A DNA stretch of 20,928 nt. Origin: Armatimonadota bacterium (GTDB lineage Bacteria > Armatimonadota > Zipacnadia > Zipacnadales > UBA11051). Both the position numbers and the translations under genes were made by a program. How positions within the stretch are numbered: the first letter of the stretch is position 1; the number at the start of each line of letters is the position of its first letter. Of the stretch, positions 7,333-15,144 are shown in pieces. Under the pieces are notes generated by a model. That model searched no databases. It had not been told where the DNA came from and saw only the letters and a list, made by a program, of their open reading frames with translations. Location of the stretch: contig DPJP01000085.1 of NCBI GenBank assembly GCA_003542955.1, positions 11,270-32,197 of the forward strand. Direction: 5' to 3'.

Positions 7333-8892
7333 TCAGACCTGCAGCGCGCGCAGTTGCCCCTTGAGCACCTTGCCGATGGCGGACTTGGGCAACCCGTCGA
7401 TGAAGTACACCTGCTTAGGCACCTTGTAGGGGGCCAGATGTTCCCTGCAGTGGCTGATTACCTGCTGGGCCGAGCACTCGAGACCCTCCGTCGGCACAAC
7501 ATAGGCCGCCACGACCTCGCCGCGCAGCCGACTCGGCTTGCCGACAACGGCAACCTCGGCAACCGAGTGCATCCGCTGGATGCACTCCTCGACCTCCCGC
7601 GGGTACACGTTGATGCCGCCGACGATCACCATGTCCTTCTTGCGGTCAACGATGTAGAGGTGACCGTCCTCGTCAAGCCTGCCGAGGTCTCCGGTGCGCA
7701 GCCAGCCGTCGACGATAGTCTGCGCGGTCAACTCCGATGCGTTGTGGTAGCCGGTCATTACGTTCGGTCCGCGTACGCATATCTCGCCTATCTGCCCGAG
7801 GGCGAGTGCATTCATGTCGTCGTCGGCGATCATGACCTCAACGCCGGGCAGCGGCGGCCCGACACTGCCGATCTTGCGCGAGCCGTCCGTCGGGTTGCAG
7901 CTGACGACCGGCGAGGCTTCCGTCGGGCCGTATCCTTCGACAATCGGCACGCCGAAAGCCCTCTCGAAGCCCAGACAGACCTCGGTGGGCAGTGCCGCTC
8001 CACCGCTGACCACAAAGCGCAGCGAACTCACATCCAGTGCGCCGGGCTCCTTGATCTGCAGCATCACTGCGTACATTGTGGGCACTCCGGCGACGATCGT
8101 CGCGCGATGGGCCTGTACCGCCTGGAGTGTCTCGAGGGCCAGGAACTGCGGCATCAGTACGTTCTTCGAGCCGCAAAACAGCGGCAGCAGCATCGAGACG
8201 GTGGCGCCGTAGGAGTGGAAGAACGGGAGGATGCTCACGAAGGTGTCCTCACCGCTCACGCGGATTGCGCACCGACACGAGTCGCAGTTAGCGAGCAGGT
8301 TCCCGTGCGTGAGAATGGCGCCCTTGGGCTTGCCGGTGGTGCCGGAGGTGAAGATGAGCACCGCCGGCGCATCGGCGGGCATCTGCGCCGCCGCCGCAGC
8401 CGGCGCCCCCATCGCCATTGCCTGCTGCAGCGTGAACTCCGACGAGTTCGCGGGCTCGCCGGTCGTGATCAGTGTCGCCACGCCCGCTTGTGCGGCGGCC
8501 CCACGGGCAACCTCTGCCAGCGCGTCATGCGCGACAACGACGCGTGCGCCCGAATCGGCGAGGATGTAGGCGGCCTCCTCGACGCCGAGCAGAGACGGGA
8601 TCGGTACCACCGTCGCGCCCAGATAGGTGATGCCGAGGTAGGTGATGACGAATTGCGGGCAGTTGGGCATCATCAGCCCGACACGATCACCGGGCGCCAC
8701 GCCCAGTTCGGCCAGCCCGCCTGCGACCGCCCTGACCGCGCCAAGCAACTCGGCGAACGTCACTGAGTGTTGACCACAGACGAGTGCCGGGCGGTCGGGC
8801 TTGCGCTCGGCGACCCATTCGCAGGCCTCCCCCAGCGTGGTCGCGGACACCGGCCACAGGTGCGCTTCCTTGAGTTGGACTGACAGACGCAT
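7333..8892 (-). CDS. Long-chain acyl-CoA synthetase (AMP-dependent synthetase/ligase)
   Basis: This 519-residue protein is a member of the ANL adenylating superfamily. It activates a carboxylic acid, most likely a fatty acid, as an acyl-AMP and transfers it to CoA. The motifs are in the expected order: P-loop TSGTTGKPKG (182-191), SGGAALP (296-302), YGPTEASPV (321-329), GWLRTGDLGRLDEDG (396-410), DRKKDMVIVGGINVYPREVE (416-435) and the catalytic C-terminal lysine K508 in SAIGKVLK. Length fits the FadD-like soluble group. There is no signal peptide or membrane segment, so it should be cytoplasmic. The ATG at 8892 is preferred. GGAAGGA precedes it at good distance, while the open frame upstream to 9090 encodes only low-complexity Arg-rich sequence and overlaps the likely promoter. 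It is the first gene of the four-gene minus-strand operon; the functional link to the peptidases is unclear. Confidence 0.93.
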   Translation of the reverse strand: MRLSVQLKEAHLWPVSATTLGEACEWVAERKPDRPALVCGQHSVTFAELLGAVRAVAGGLAELGVAPGDRVGLMMPNCPQFVITYLGITYLGATVVPIPSLLGVEEAAYILADSGARVVVAHDALAEVARGAAAQAGVATLITTGEPANSSEFTLQQAMAMGAPAAAAAQMPADAPAVLIFTSGTTGKPKGAILTHGNLLANCDSCRCAIRVSGEDTFVSILPFFHSYGATVSMLLPLFCGSKNVLMPQFLALETLQAVQAHRATIVAGVPTMYAVMLQIKEPGALDVSSLRFVVSGGAALPTEVCLGFERAFGVPIVEGYGPTEASPVVSCNPTDGSRKIGSVGPPLPGVEVMIADDDMNALALGQIGEICVRGPNVMTGYHNASELTAQTIVDGWLRTGDLGRLDEDGHLYIVDRKKDMVIVGGINVYPREVEECIQRMHSVAEVAVVGKPSRLRGEVVAAYVVPTEGLECSAQQVISHCREHLAPYKVPKQVYFIDGLPKSAIGKVLKGQLRALQV

Positions 8893-9061
8893 CACATCCT
8901 TCCGTGACCGGACGCCGATGGTCCGCAGACGGGGCATCTGCCTCGGGCAACGCCTCGATCCGGCCTGGAGGAGGCGCCAGATGCGGAGACGGCCGCGGCC
9001 GACTGGTGCTCTCGGGATAGCAGCAAGCCGCCACTCTGCCCGGCAGCGGCGGCGTGTGGGA

Positions 9062-9090
9062 AGAATACCATGCCATAGTGCGGAAATCAA
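9062..9090 (-). promoter_or_regulatory. Candidate sigma70-type promoter for the acyl-CoA ligase/M16 operon
   Basis: On the minus strand, TTGATT (9090-9085) and TATTCT (9067-9062) are separated by 17 bp. Each matches the sigma70 consensus at 4 of 6 positions. Predicted transcription would begin near 9055, upstream of the ATG at 8892. The match is moderate, but the spacing is ideal in a GC-rich background. Confidence 0.45.
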
Positions 9091-9160
9091 GCCGCGAGGG
9101 CACGACTGCGGGGAGTGTGCCCGACGGCTCAGGCCGAAGCCCCGCGCCCTCTGCCCTGTC

Positions 9161-9190
9161 TTGACGCCGGTTCGCTGCCCCGCGTATAGT
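9161..9190 (+). promoter_or_regulatory. Strong candidate sigma70-type promoter for the TSUP exporter
   Basis: TTGACG (9161-9166) and TATAGT (9185-9190) are separated by 18 bp. Both hexamers match the consensus at 5 of 6 positions, unusual in this GC-rich sequence. Transcription would start near 9197, about 63 bases before the ATG at 9260. The leader then contains the hairpin at 9211-9232. Confidence 0.65.
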
Positions 9191-9210
9191 GCCCCGTAAG
9201 CGTTCTACCG

Positions 9211-9235
9211 CAGTCGGCCCCTGGGCCGGCTGTTT
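9211..9235 (+). promoter_or_regulatory. GC-rich hairpin in the TSUP leader, possible attenuator
   Basis: The arms are CAGTCGGCCC (9211-9220) and GGGCCGGCTG (9223-9232). They pair over 10 positions with one T-G wobble; folding would open a 4-base loop. TTTCG follows. It lies between the promoter and the start codon, in the place of a leader terminator or attenuator, although the T-run has only three bases. Confidence 0.4.
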
Positions 9236-9259
9236 CGTGTGCCACAGGACGGGTGCGCC

Positions 9260-10060
9260 ATGTTACCACCAACCGAAGTCATCGTCATCGTCTGCGCAGT
9301 GATACTCGTGGCCCGCGTTCTCGAGAGCATCATCGGCTTCGGCGGAACCATCCTCGCACTGCCGGTCCTGGCGCTGCTGGTGCCGAGTCTGGAGATAGAG
9401 GGCTTCCTGGTCCCGGTGCTGGCCCTCGGGAACATCTTCTGCTGCGCCGGCATCGTCTTCGCGGGCCGCAGGGAGATCATCTGGCGGGAGTATGGGATCA
9501 TCATCCTGTGGATGGCCGTCGGGCTGCCGATCGGGTTTCTGCTCGCCGGGGTCGCCCCGGAGCTGGTTCTCAAGCTGGTCCTCGGGTGCTTTGTCCTGAC
9601 CATCGCGGTTTACATGCTGTGGCAGACATTCCGCAACGGCGGCGAGCAGGGCGACCTCGAGGGCACGCTGACGAGGTTCTACCTGCGGACGGTGCTGGTG
9701 CTCGGAGGCGTGGTGCACGGCATCTTCACCACGGGCGGCCCGCTGCTGGTCATCTACGCATCACGGGCACTCAAGACCAAGGGGCTCTTCCGCGTCACGC
9801 TGGCGATGGTCTGGCTGACGCTCAATCTCGTCATGGTTGCCGGCTGGACCGCGACCGACCGCATCTCCCCGGCGGCGTGGGCGGTCGCCGGCATCACGCT
9901 CCCGTTCATCCTGGTATCATTGCTGGTGGGCAATCACCTCCATCACAGGCTCCCGGAGGAGGTCTTCCGGAAGGCCATCTACGTTGTTCTGCTGCTTGCC
10001 GGAGTATCTCTGATCTACAAGAGCCTGCCGCTGCTGCTGATGAGCCCTCCGGCCATCTGA
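9260..10060 (+). CDS. TauE/SafE family (TSUP) membrane transporter
   Basis: This 266-residue protein is very hydrophobic, with about 8 predicted membrane helices and short charged loops. The first helix carries VARVLESIIGFGGTILALPVL, matching the conserved N-terminal repeat motif (GFGGG-like) of the TSUP/TauE-SafE family (PF01925). The second repeat begins around LRTVLVLGGVVHGIFTTGGPLLVIYAS, the matching G-x-x-x-G-x-GGP element. Members export sulfite, sulfoacetate or related organosulfur compounds or other small anions; substrate cannot be told here, because no sulfur-metabolism genes are adjacent. The ATG at 9260 is preferred to a GTG at 9239: it leaves a leader for the promoter and hairpin, has AGGA about 11 bases upstream, and the extra residues are not hydrophobic or family-like. 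It appears to be monocistronic, followed by the nested inverted repeat. Confidence 0.85.
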   Translation: MLPPTEVIVIVCAVILVARVLESIIGFGGTILALPVLALLVPSLEIEGFLVPVLALGNIFCCAGIVFAGRREIIWREYGIIILWMAVGLPIGFLLAGVAPELVLKLVLGCFVLTIAVYMLWQTFRNGGEQGDLEGTLTRFYLRTVLVLGGVVHGIFTTGGPLLVIYASRALKTKGLFRVTLAMVWLTLNLVMVAGWTATDRISPAAWAVAGITLPFILVSLLVGNHLHHRLPEEVFRKAIYVVLLLAGVSLIYKSLPLLLMSPPAI

Positions 10061-10068
10061 GCATCGGG

Positions 10069-10277
10069 GGGGCTGTACCGAAGTCTCAGGGTTGCCAGAT
10101 TGAGAGACGCTGGGGTCACGTCTTGAGAACTCATTCTTGCTCTCCGGGGTCCAGTACACCAAGCGGAGTACCGATGAGTGCGGGTGCCATTCGTTTGGTT
10201 TCGGGCAAAAATGAGTTTTCAAGACGTGACCCCAGCCGTACCGCCCCGCATCCACCCTGAGACTTCGGTACAGCCCC
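10069..10277. mobile_element. 209-bp element bounded by perfect 23-bp inverted repeats (MITE-like)
   Basis: The ends at 10069-10091 and 10255-10277 are perfect inverted copies over 23 bp, starting GGGGCTGTACCGAAG. The span has no believable gene. Perfect terminal inverted repeats around a short non-coding core are the hallmark of a miniature inverted-repeat transposable element. I see no clear target-site duplication, and the left end sits in a run of seven G. A second inverted repeat lies inside (10109-10236). The alternative is a structured RNA between the TSUP and DUF5107 genes. Most of the 310-bp gap 10061-10370 is this element; the last 93 bases before the DUF5107 gene contain only an SD site (AGAGGAG, 10351-10357) that I can support. 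Confidence 0.6.
10109..10236. repeat. Inner inverted repeat with 32-bp arms, REP/RAYT-like
   Basis: The arms at 10109-10140 and 10205-10236 match as inverted copies at 30 of 32 positions, beginning GCTGGGGTCACGTCTTGA. One mismatch would be a G-U wobble in RNA. The loop of 64 bases holds a further small hairpin, CTCCG (10142-10146) with CGGAG (10164-10168). From memory, GGTCACGTCTTGA-type palindromes occur beside IS200/RAYT-like tyrosine transposases in varied bacteria; no transposase gene is in the window. Confidence 0.6.
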
Positions 10278-10370
10278 GGCGTTCAGCTCTGACAGGTGAG
10301 TCCTTTCCGCAGAGCGAAATAGCCTGACCTCAGACCTGCGCCGATTCCCGAGAGGAGCAGCGCCCCGATC

Positions 10371-13300
10371 ATGGACACGGTCAAGCTGACCCGCCGCACG
10401 GTGAAGATGAGAGACTTCTCGCAGTTGCCGCTCAACCCCCACCCCGTCTTCCCGCAATGGTCCACGTGGGACGTCTACCCGCATCAGTACTACGGCAGCA
10501 TGCGCAAGTATGTGGTCGAGCGCGACTACCTGATGCCCGGCCTGGAGAATGACTTTCTGCGCGTGGAGGTGAACGCCGACATCGGGGGGCGCATCTGGCG
10601 CGTGCACGACAAGGTTGCCGACCGCGATATGTGCAACTTCAACTCGGAGGTGCACACCTACAACGCCGGCTTCGGTCTCAACTACACATCCGGCGGCATC
10701 GAGTGCAACTACCCCCTCGCTCATTCGCCGACGACCAGCAGGCAGCGGGAGCTATCCGCCGCCGAGCATGAGGACGGCTCGGCATCGATCATCATCAGCG
10801 AGTATGAACGCATCTGGCGGACGCGCTGGTCGGTCACATACACGCTCTTCCCGGATCGATCCTGCCTGCAGATGCGAGTGCGCATCTACAACCGCAGTCG
10901 CCATGACAGTCGCTACATGTACTGGGGTAACTGCGGCTTTGTACTCAGTGATGACACCCAGTACCTGTTCCCGGACTATGGGGCCGCGATGCACGGCGAA
11001 GAACACCGCATATTCAGTTGGCCGATGTGGCAGCACCGAGACTTGAGCTACTACCGCGAGGTGCCGCCGGAGATGCTCGGGCTCTATATGCTCGACACCC
11101 GCGACCCGTGGTTCGGCTACTGGGATCACGGCGCGGGCTTCGGCCTCGCCCACTACGCAGACCTGACCGACCTGCCCGGCCGCAAGCACTGGACATGGGG
11201 CACGCACCCTGGTCAGGCTGCCGTCAGGGCCAGAACCCACCACAGCAGCGGGCAGGTCTTCGGCGAGATACAGTCGGGCCGCATCGTCATCCAGGAGCAC
11301 AAGGACCTGATGCCGCCGGAGACCGAGCACGAGTGGACCGAGGTGTGGTTCCCGGTTCGCGAGACGGGCGCATTCAACTCCGCCGGACCGGGTGGTGCGA
11401 TGCGGACGGAGGTTCTCGAGGCCGCGCCGGAGCGCTCGAAGATACACGTCAGCGCGATGGGCAACGGCTTCTTCCCCGGTGCGGTACTGACCGTCACCTC
11501 CGACGGTGCGAAGCCTGTGACCAGGCACCTCCCACTGCAACCGACCTCCGCCACCGGGGCCACCCTGATCCTGAAGGGCATGGCGGCGCCCGACCGGAAC
11601 ACGACGCTCACGGTGAGCAATCCCGACGGCGAGGTGCTCATCCGGCACCGGTTGCGCCCACCGAGCACCCGCGACTGCTGGCGCGAGGTCGTCGACCGCA
11701 AGGCGAAGGTCGCCGTCACCGCGGAGGAGCTGTTCCGCGTGGCCGGCGAGAAGGCCCGCGACTGGGGCAACCACGATCTGCGTCCGCTGCTGGGTGCATC
11801 GCTGAAGGTCGACGAGGGCTTCTCCCCGGCGCGGCGGGAGCTGGGCAAGTGGGCGACCTGGCAGGGGCTCTATGATGAAGCGGGTGAGCACTTCAGGCAT
11901 GCACTCGACCGCGACCCCGACGCCTTCGAGACGCGCTACCACTACGGCGTGGCGCTGATGCTGGCCGGCAACATCGAGGAGGCACGCAAGCAGCTTCAAC
12001 TCGGCTCGCGCGCCGACAGTGAGGCTCGCTGCCTGGTACGGCTGGCGGAGATCTCGATGCGCGAGGGTGACTTCCACCAGGCCCTCAAGCACCTGAACCG
12101 CGCCACGGCCATGGCCCCCCGACTCACGCGCCCGCGTGTGATGCGCGCCGCCTGCCTGCGCCGCGCAGGCGACCTGAGCCGCGCGGCAGATGAGATTGCC
12201 GCCGCGGGGTGTGTCGACGCACAGGACCCGTTCCTCCAGATGGAGCGGGTGTTCATCTCGGCGGGCAGTACGAGCGTCGACGACCTCCCTGCCCGCGGCA
12301 TCACACAGCTCATCGAGCAGGTGCGCGCATTCGAGCCCCCATTGCTGGAGGCGGCATTTGACTACCTCGCCTGCGGACTGTACCCGGAGGCGGAGGGCAC
12401 CCTGCGCGTGATTCCCGATCCTGGCCCGATGGCGCTGTACACGCTCGCGTGGGTGCTCCGGCAGCTCGGCCGTGGGGCGCAGTCTCAACGCATGCTCGCG
12501 CGGGCGGCGAAGGCCGATGTCGTCGGCCACTGCCCGTGGCGGCTGGAGATGATCCCGATCCTCGAGTGGGCCGCGCAGGCGGCGCCGGATGAGCCTCGCG
12601 CAGTCTTCCTGCGGGGGAACCTGCTGATGGCTCGTAGACGAACTGAGGACGCCGTGGCGCTGTGGCGGAAGGCCCTGAAGATGGGGGAGAGCCACTCGCA
12701 ACTGGCCGCGAACCTTGGCTTCTACGAGAAGTGGAGAGGCTCCGACCTCCAGGCGCGCCTGGGCATGTTCGGCAAAGCCGCCGAGGCCGATCCTTCCGAC
12801 CTCTACGTCAAGCGAGAGCTGGCAATGGCGCTGCAGGCCACGCGCGGGGCCCAGGCCGTGATCGCGTACCTGGAGGGTGAGATCGATGCCGTGATGAGCA
12901 GCCCGCCGCTGGCTTACTCTCTGCTCAACGCCTACCTGGCAGCCAACATTTACGACGAGTTCGACGCATTGTGCGAGAAGGTGGACTTCTCGGCCAACTG
13001 GCAGCTTGCCGGCCCGCACTCACTGTGGCTGCAGCGCCACTTCAGACAGGCGCTGCAGATGATAGCACGGGGTGAGTTGGAGCAGGCGCTGGGGATGCTG
13101 CTCAACCTGGCTCCCGCCCCCGCGCACCTCGGCGTTGCGCAACTCGACACCGAGGACGACCGGCGCTTCTACCACATCGGCTGCATCTACGAGAAGCTGG
13201 GTGATTGCGAGAAGGCGCGGGAGTACTGGGAGCAGTGCGTGGCGATAGCGCATTTCACCGGCTACGAGCCGGCGTACTGGAACAAGGAGTGGTCGGCTCG

Positions 13301-13517
13301 CTACTTCCAGGCGCTCAGTCTGCAGAAGCTCGGCCGGGAGAGCGAGGCAAACGCGCTGTTCGACGCCATGGAACTGCTCTCGCGCGTGCCGGAGCTGCCG
13401 CTTGCGGCCAGGCAGCAGATCATCAAGATGGTCGAGCGTGGCAGGTTCGCGCCCGACGGACAGAAGGATCCCGCCGGCGAAGATGTCGTCGAGGTCCAGA
13501 CAAAGGCGGAAGCATAG
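10371..13517 (+). CDS. DUF5107 domain and TPR-repeat protein
   Basis: This is a 1048-residue protein without a signal peptide, so probably cytoplasmic. Residues about 50-335 match the DUF5107 domain (PF17128), predicted to have the galactose-mutarotase-like beta-sandwich seen in sugar-binding and glycoside-processing enzymes. Visible blocks are LENDFLRVEVNADIGGRIW, GLNYTSGGIECNYP followed by AHSPTT, and FGYWDHGAGFGLAHYAD. Residues about 335-450 look like another beta-rich segment. From about 495 to 1020, repeated helical pairs with W-x-x-L-G-x-x-x-x-A spacing form TPR arrays, for example YDEAGEHFRHALDRDPDAFE, YHIGCIYEKLGDCEKAREYW and ALSLQKLGRESEANALFDAM. This domain order is the usual one for large DUF5107 proteins. 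The role is probably carbohydrate recognition or turnover with protein-protein contacts. The ATG at 10371 has AGAGGAG 13 bases upstream; an ATG at 10407 is also possible. It leads the operon with the sugar isomerase-like and hydrolase genes. Confidence 0.87.
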   Translation: MDTVKLTRRTVKMRDFSQLPLNPHPVFPQWSTWDVYPHQYYGSMRKYVVERDYLMPGLENDFLRVEVNADIGGRIWRVHDKVADRDMCNFNSEVHTYNAGFGLNYTSGGIECNYPLAHSPTTSRQRELSAAEHEDGSASIIISEYERIWRTRWSVTYTLFPDRSCLQMRVRIYNRSRHDSRYMYWGNCGFVLSDDTQYLFPDYGAAMHGEEHRIFSWPMWQHRDLSYYREVPPEMLGLYMLDTRDPWFGYWDHGAGFGLAHYADLTDLPGRKHWTWGTHPGQAAVRARTHHSSGQVFGEIQSGRIVIQEHKDLMPPETEHEWTEVWFPVRETGAFNSAGPGGAMRTEVLEAAPERSKIHVSAMGNGFFPGAVLTVTSDGAKPVTRHLPLQPTSATGATLILKGMAAPDRNTTLTVSNPDGEVLIRHRLRPPSTRDCWREVVDRKAKVAVTAEELFRVAGEKARDWGNHDLRPLLGASLKVDEGFSPARRELGKWATWQGLYDEAGEHFRHALDRDPDAFETRYHYGVALMLAGNIEEARKQLQLGSRADSEARCLVRLAEISMREGDFHQALKHLNRATAMAPRLTRPRVMRAACLRRAGDLSRAADEIAAAGCVDAQDPFLQMERVFISAGSTSVDDLPARGITQLIEQVRAFEPPLLEAAFDYLACGLYPEAEGTLRVIPDPGPMALYTLAWVLRQLGRGAQSQRMLARAAKADVVGHCPWRLEMIPILEWAAQAAPDEPRAVFLRGNLLMARRRTEDAVALWRKALKMGESHSQLAANLGFYEKWRGSDLQARLGMFGKAAEADPSDLYVKRELAMALQATRGAQAVIAYLEGEIDAVMSSPPLAYSLLNAYLAANIYDEFDALCEKVDFSANWQLAGPHSLWLQRHFRQALQMIARGELEQALGMLLNLAPAPAHLGVAQLDTEDDRRFYHIGCIYEKLGDCEKAREYWEQCVAIAHFTGYEPAYWNKEWSARYFQALSLQKLGRESEANALFDAMELLSRVPELPLAARQQIIKMVERGRFAPDGQKDPAGEDVVEVQTKAEA

Positions 13518-13528
13518 GGAGGATCAGC

Positions 13529-14368
13529 ATGCGTTTTGGCGCCCCAGTGTTCAGTGAGTACACGGGCCCCGATGAATGGGCCAGAGCGGTCCGCGCCGCG
13601 GGTTACTCGGCCGCCTACTGCCCGGTTGGTGACGATGCCGATGCTGACACGATCCGCGCATACGAGAAGGCAGCGGCCGATGCCGACATCGTCATCGGCG
13701 AGGTCGGGGCATGGAGCAATCCGCTCTCACCGGATGAGCAGATCAGGCGACAGGCGCTGGAGCTGTGCAAGCGGCGGCTGGCGCTGGCCGACGAGATCGG
13801 CGCCCGCTGCTGCGTGAACATCGCCGGCTCCCAGGGCGCGAAGTGGGACGGCAACGACCCGAAGAACCTCTCCGAGGAAGGCTTCGAGGCCGTCGTTGAT
13901 TGCGTCAGGGACATCATCGACGCCGTCGAGCCTACGCGCAGTTTCTACGCGCTCGAGACGATGCCGAACATGTACCCGGACTCCGTGGATGCCTATGTGC
14001 GCCTCATTGAGGCGATCGACCGGGAGCGCTTTGCGGTGCATTTCGACCCCGTGAACCTGGTCTGCGGCCCGCGCACCTACTACCACAACGCGGCGATGAT
14101 CCACGATTTCGTCGAGAGGCTCGGCCCGCGCATCCGCTGCTGCCACGGCAAGGATGTCATCATGCACCAGCGGTTCATCACCCACATCGATGAGGTTCCG
14201 CCGGGGCAGGGCCATCTTGACTACCGGACGCTCTTGACCGAGCTTGACCGCCTCGAGGACCGGGATGTGCCGTTGATGCTCGAACACCTGTCGGGTGCGG
14301 ATGAGTACACCGCGGCCGCCGCCTACGTGCGCGGCGTCGCGGCGGAGGCCGGTGTGGAACTGGGGTGA
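13529..14368 (+). CDS. Sugar phosphate isomerase/epimerase-like TIM-barrel protein
   Basis: This 279-residue protein belongs to the xylose isomerase-like/AP endonuclease 2 superfamily (COG1082, PF01261). Probable metal and catalytic ligands are placed as in the family: E143 (FYALETMPN), D173 (VHFDPVN), H206 (CCHGKD) and E252 (LMLEHL). The conserved QGHLDYRTLL segment (228-236) positions substrate contacts in this group. It should isomerise or epimerise a sugar or related polyol with a divalent metal, in the cytoplasm. The start at 13529 is supported by GGGAGG 6-7 bases upstream; the frame is open further back, but only through the end of the DUF5107 gene. It begins 11 bases after that gene's stop and overlaps or abuts the following hydrolase, so the three are almost certainly cotranscribed and probably work on one carbohydrate route. 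Confidence 0.88.
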   Translation: MRFGAPVFSEYTGPDEWARAVRAAGYSAAYCPVGDDADADTIRAYEKAAADADIVIGEVGAWSNPLSPDEQIRRQALELCKRRLALADEIGARCCVNIAGSQGAKWDGNDPKNLSEEGFEAVVDCVRDIIDAVEPTRSFYALETMPNMYPDSVDAYVRLIEAIDRERFAVHFDPVNLVCGPRTYYHNAAMIHDFVERLGPRIRCCHGKDVIMHQRFITHIDEVPPGQGHLDYRTLLTELDRLEDRDVPLMLEHLSGADEYTAAAAYVRGVAAEAGVELG

Positions 14369-14379
14369 GTCTGCACACC

Positions 14380-15066
14380 ATGCGCGTTCTGCTGATCCAC
14401 GGCTTTGTCTGCGACTCGCGCTTCTGGGAGCCGCAGGTGGCATTGCTCCGCGGACTCGGTTATGAGGTCATCGCCCCCGACCTGCCCTTCCACGGAGGGC
14501 CGACCGAGGGCGTTGCGCCGTCGCTCGAGGGCCTGGCAGACTGGGTTGTGGGGACCCATCTACAGCAGCCTGCCGTCCTGATCGGCCACTCCCTGGGCGG
14601 GATGATCGCCCTGCAGATCGCCCATGACCACGCCTCACAGGTTTCCGGTCTGGCCCTGATCGACTCATTCCCCAGCCTTGAACTCAACCGTGGCCTGCTG
14701 CCCGGAATGTTCCGTGACATGGGACCCGGCGATGTGAGACAGTGGGTCGAGACCACGCGCGCCGAGTTGCTCCTGCAGATGACACTGCCGGTCCATGACG
14801 CCCTCTGGCCGACCGTGCTGGCCTTCGACGCGCGCGCTTGGCTCGAGTCCATCGCCTGCCCGGTGCTTGGCATCTACGGCGGCAGGGGTCTGTATTCGGC
14901 CGCAGACGCACCTGCGCTGCGAGAGCATCTCGGCCTGGGCCGGGGAGCCGGCCATTCCGAGGTGGTCGTCGTCGAGCAGGCCTCACACTTTGTCCAGCTT
15001 GAGCGCCCCGAGGAGGTCAAGGCGGCTCTGGGACAGTGGCTGGCCGAGAAGTTCGGCAACGGGTGA
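14380..15066 (+). CDS. Alpha/beta-fold hydrolase
   Basis: This 228-residue enzyme has the oxyanion-hole HGF motif after the first strand (RVLLIHGF, 3-10), nucleophile elbow GHSLGG with S71, a likely acid near D176, and catalytic H203 in ASHFVQLERPEEV. This is the classic esterase/acyl-hydrolase triad of the Abhydrolase_1/6 group. There is no signal peptide, so it is cytoplasmic. The substrate is unknown; as the last gene behind a DUF5107 protein and a sugar isomerase-like enzyme, removal of ester groups from carbohydrates is a reasonable guess only. The ATG at 14380 with GGTGAG about 10 bases upstream is preferred. A GTG at 14365 would overlap the previous stop by 4 bp (GTGA) and add five non-conserved residues; it cannot be excluded. 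A strong terminator follows the stop. Confidence 0.88.
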   Translation: MRVLLIHGFVCDSRFWEPQVALLRGLGYEVIAPDLPFHGGPTEGVAPSLEGLADWVVGTHLQQPAVLIGHSLGGMIALQIAHDHASQVSGLALIDSFPSLELNRGLLPGMFRDMGPGDVRQWVETTRAELLLQMTLPVHDALWPTVLAFDARAWLESIACPVLGIYGGRGLYSAADAPALREHLGLGRGAGHSEVVVVEQASHFVQLERPEEVKAALGQWLAEKFGNG

Positions 15067-15090
15067 TGGGTCCCGCCCAACCGACGCAGA

Positions 15091-15122
15091 AAGCCCCCCG
15101 ACGCCTGGTCGGGGGGCTTGTG
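15091..15122. terminator. Bidirectional hairpin terminator between convergent genes
   Basis: A perfect 12-bp stem (AAGCCCCCCGAC at 15091-15102 with 15108-15119) and a 5-base loop lie between the hydrolase stop (15066) and the NHL lipoprotein stop (15145). T-containing tracts follow on both strands: TTGTGTCTCT on plus, CTTTCTG on minus. It can serve both convergent genes. Confidence 0.85.
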
Positions 15123-15144
15123 TCTCTCTGGGTGGCGAGCGACG

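Larger units (their letters stand above)
8893..9259. other. Divergent intergenic region between acyl-CoA ligase and TSUP genes
   Basis: This 367-bp stretch has no convincing gene. It holds a candidate promoter for each flanking gene and a GC-rich hairpin in the TSUP leader, each listed separately. The ligase transcript would have an untranslated leader of about 160 bases (roughly 8893-9055). I found no recognisable riboswitch or RNA gene in it. Confidence 0.6.

Noticed and set aside
7297..8766. Plus-strand open frame of 489 codons opposite the acyl-CoA ligase
   Set aside because: It has low-complexity Arg/His/Asp-rich sequence and no recognisable domain; the ligase on the minus strand has every catalytic motif.
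8893..9090. N-terminal extension of the acyl-CoA ligase from an ATG at 9090
   Set aside because: The extra 66 residues are Arg-rich and unlike the family, the internal ATG has a good SD, and the extension would overlap the likely promoter.
10069..10277. CRISPR array or ordinary terminator at the inverted repeats
   Set aside because: There are no direct repeats with regular spacers, and the paired arms are 64 to 163 bases apart, far too wide for an intrinsic terminator.
10752..13019. Minus-strand open frame of 755 codons opposite the DUF5107-TPR gene
   Set aside because: It has no domain and a composition typical of an antisense reading. The plus-strand frame has DUF5107 and TPR patterns throughout.
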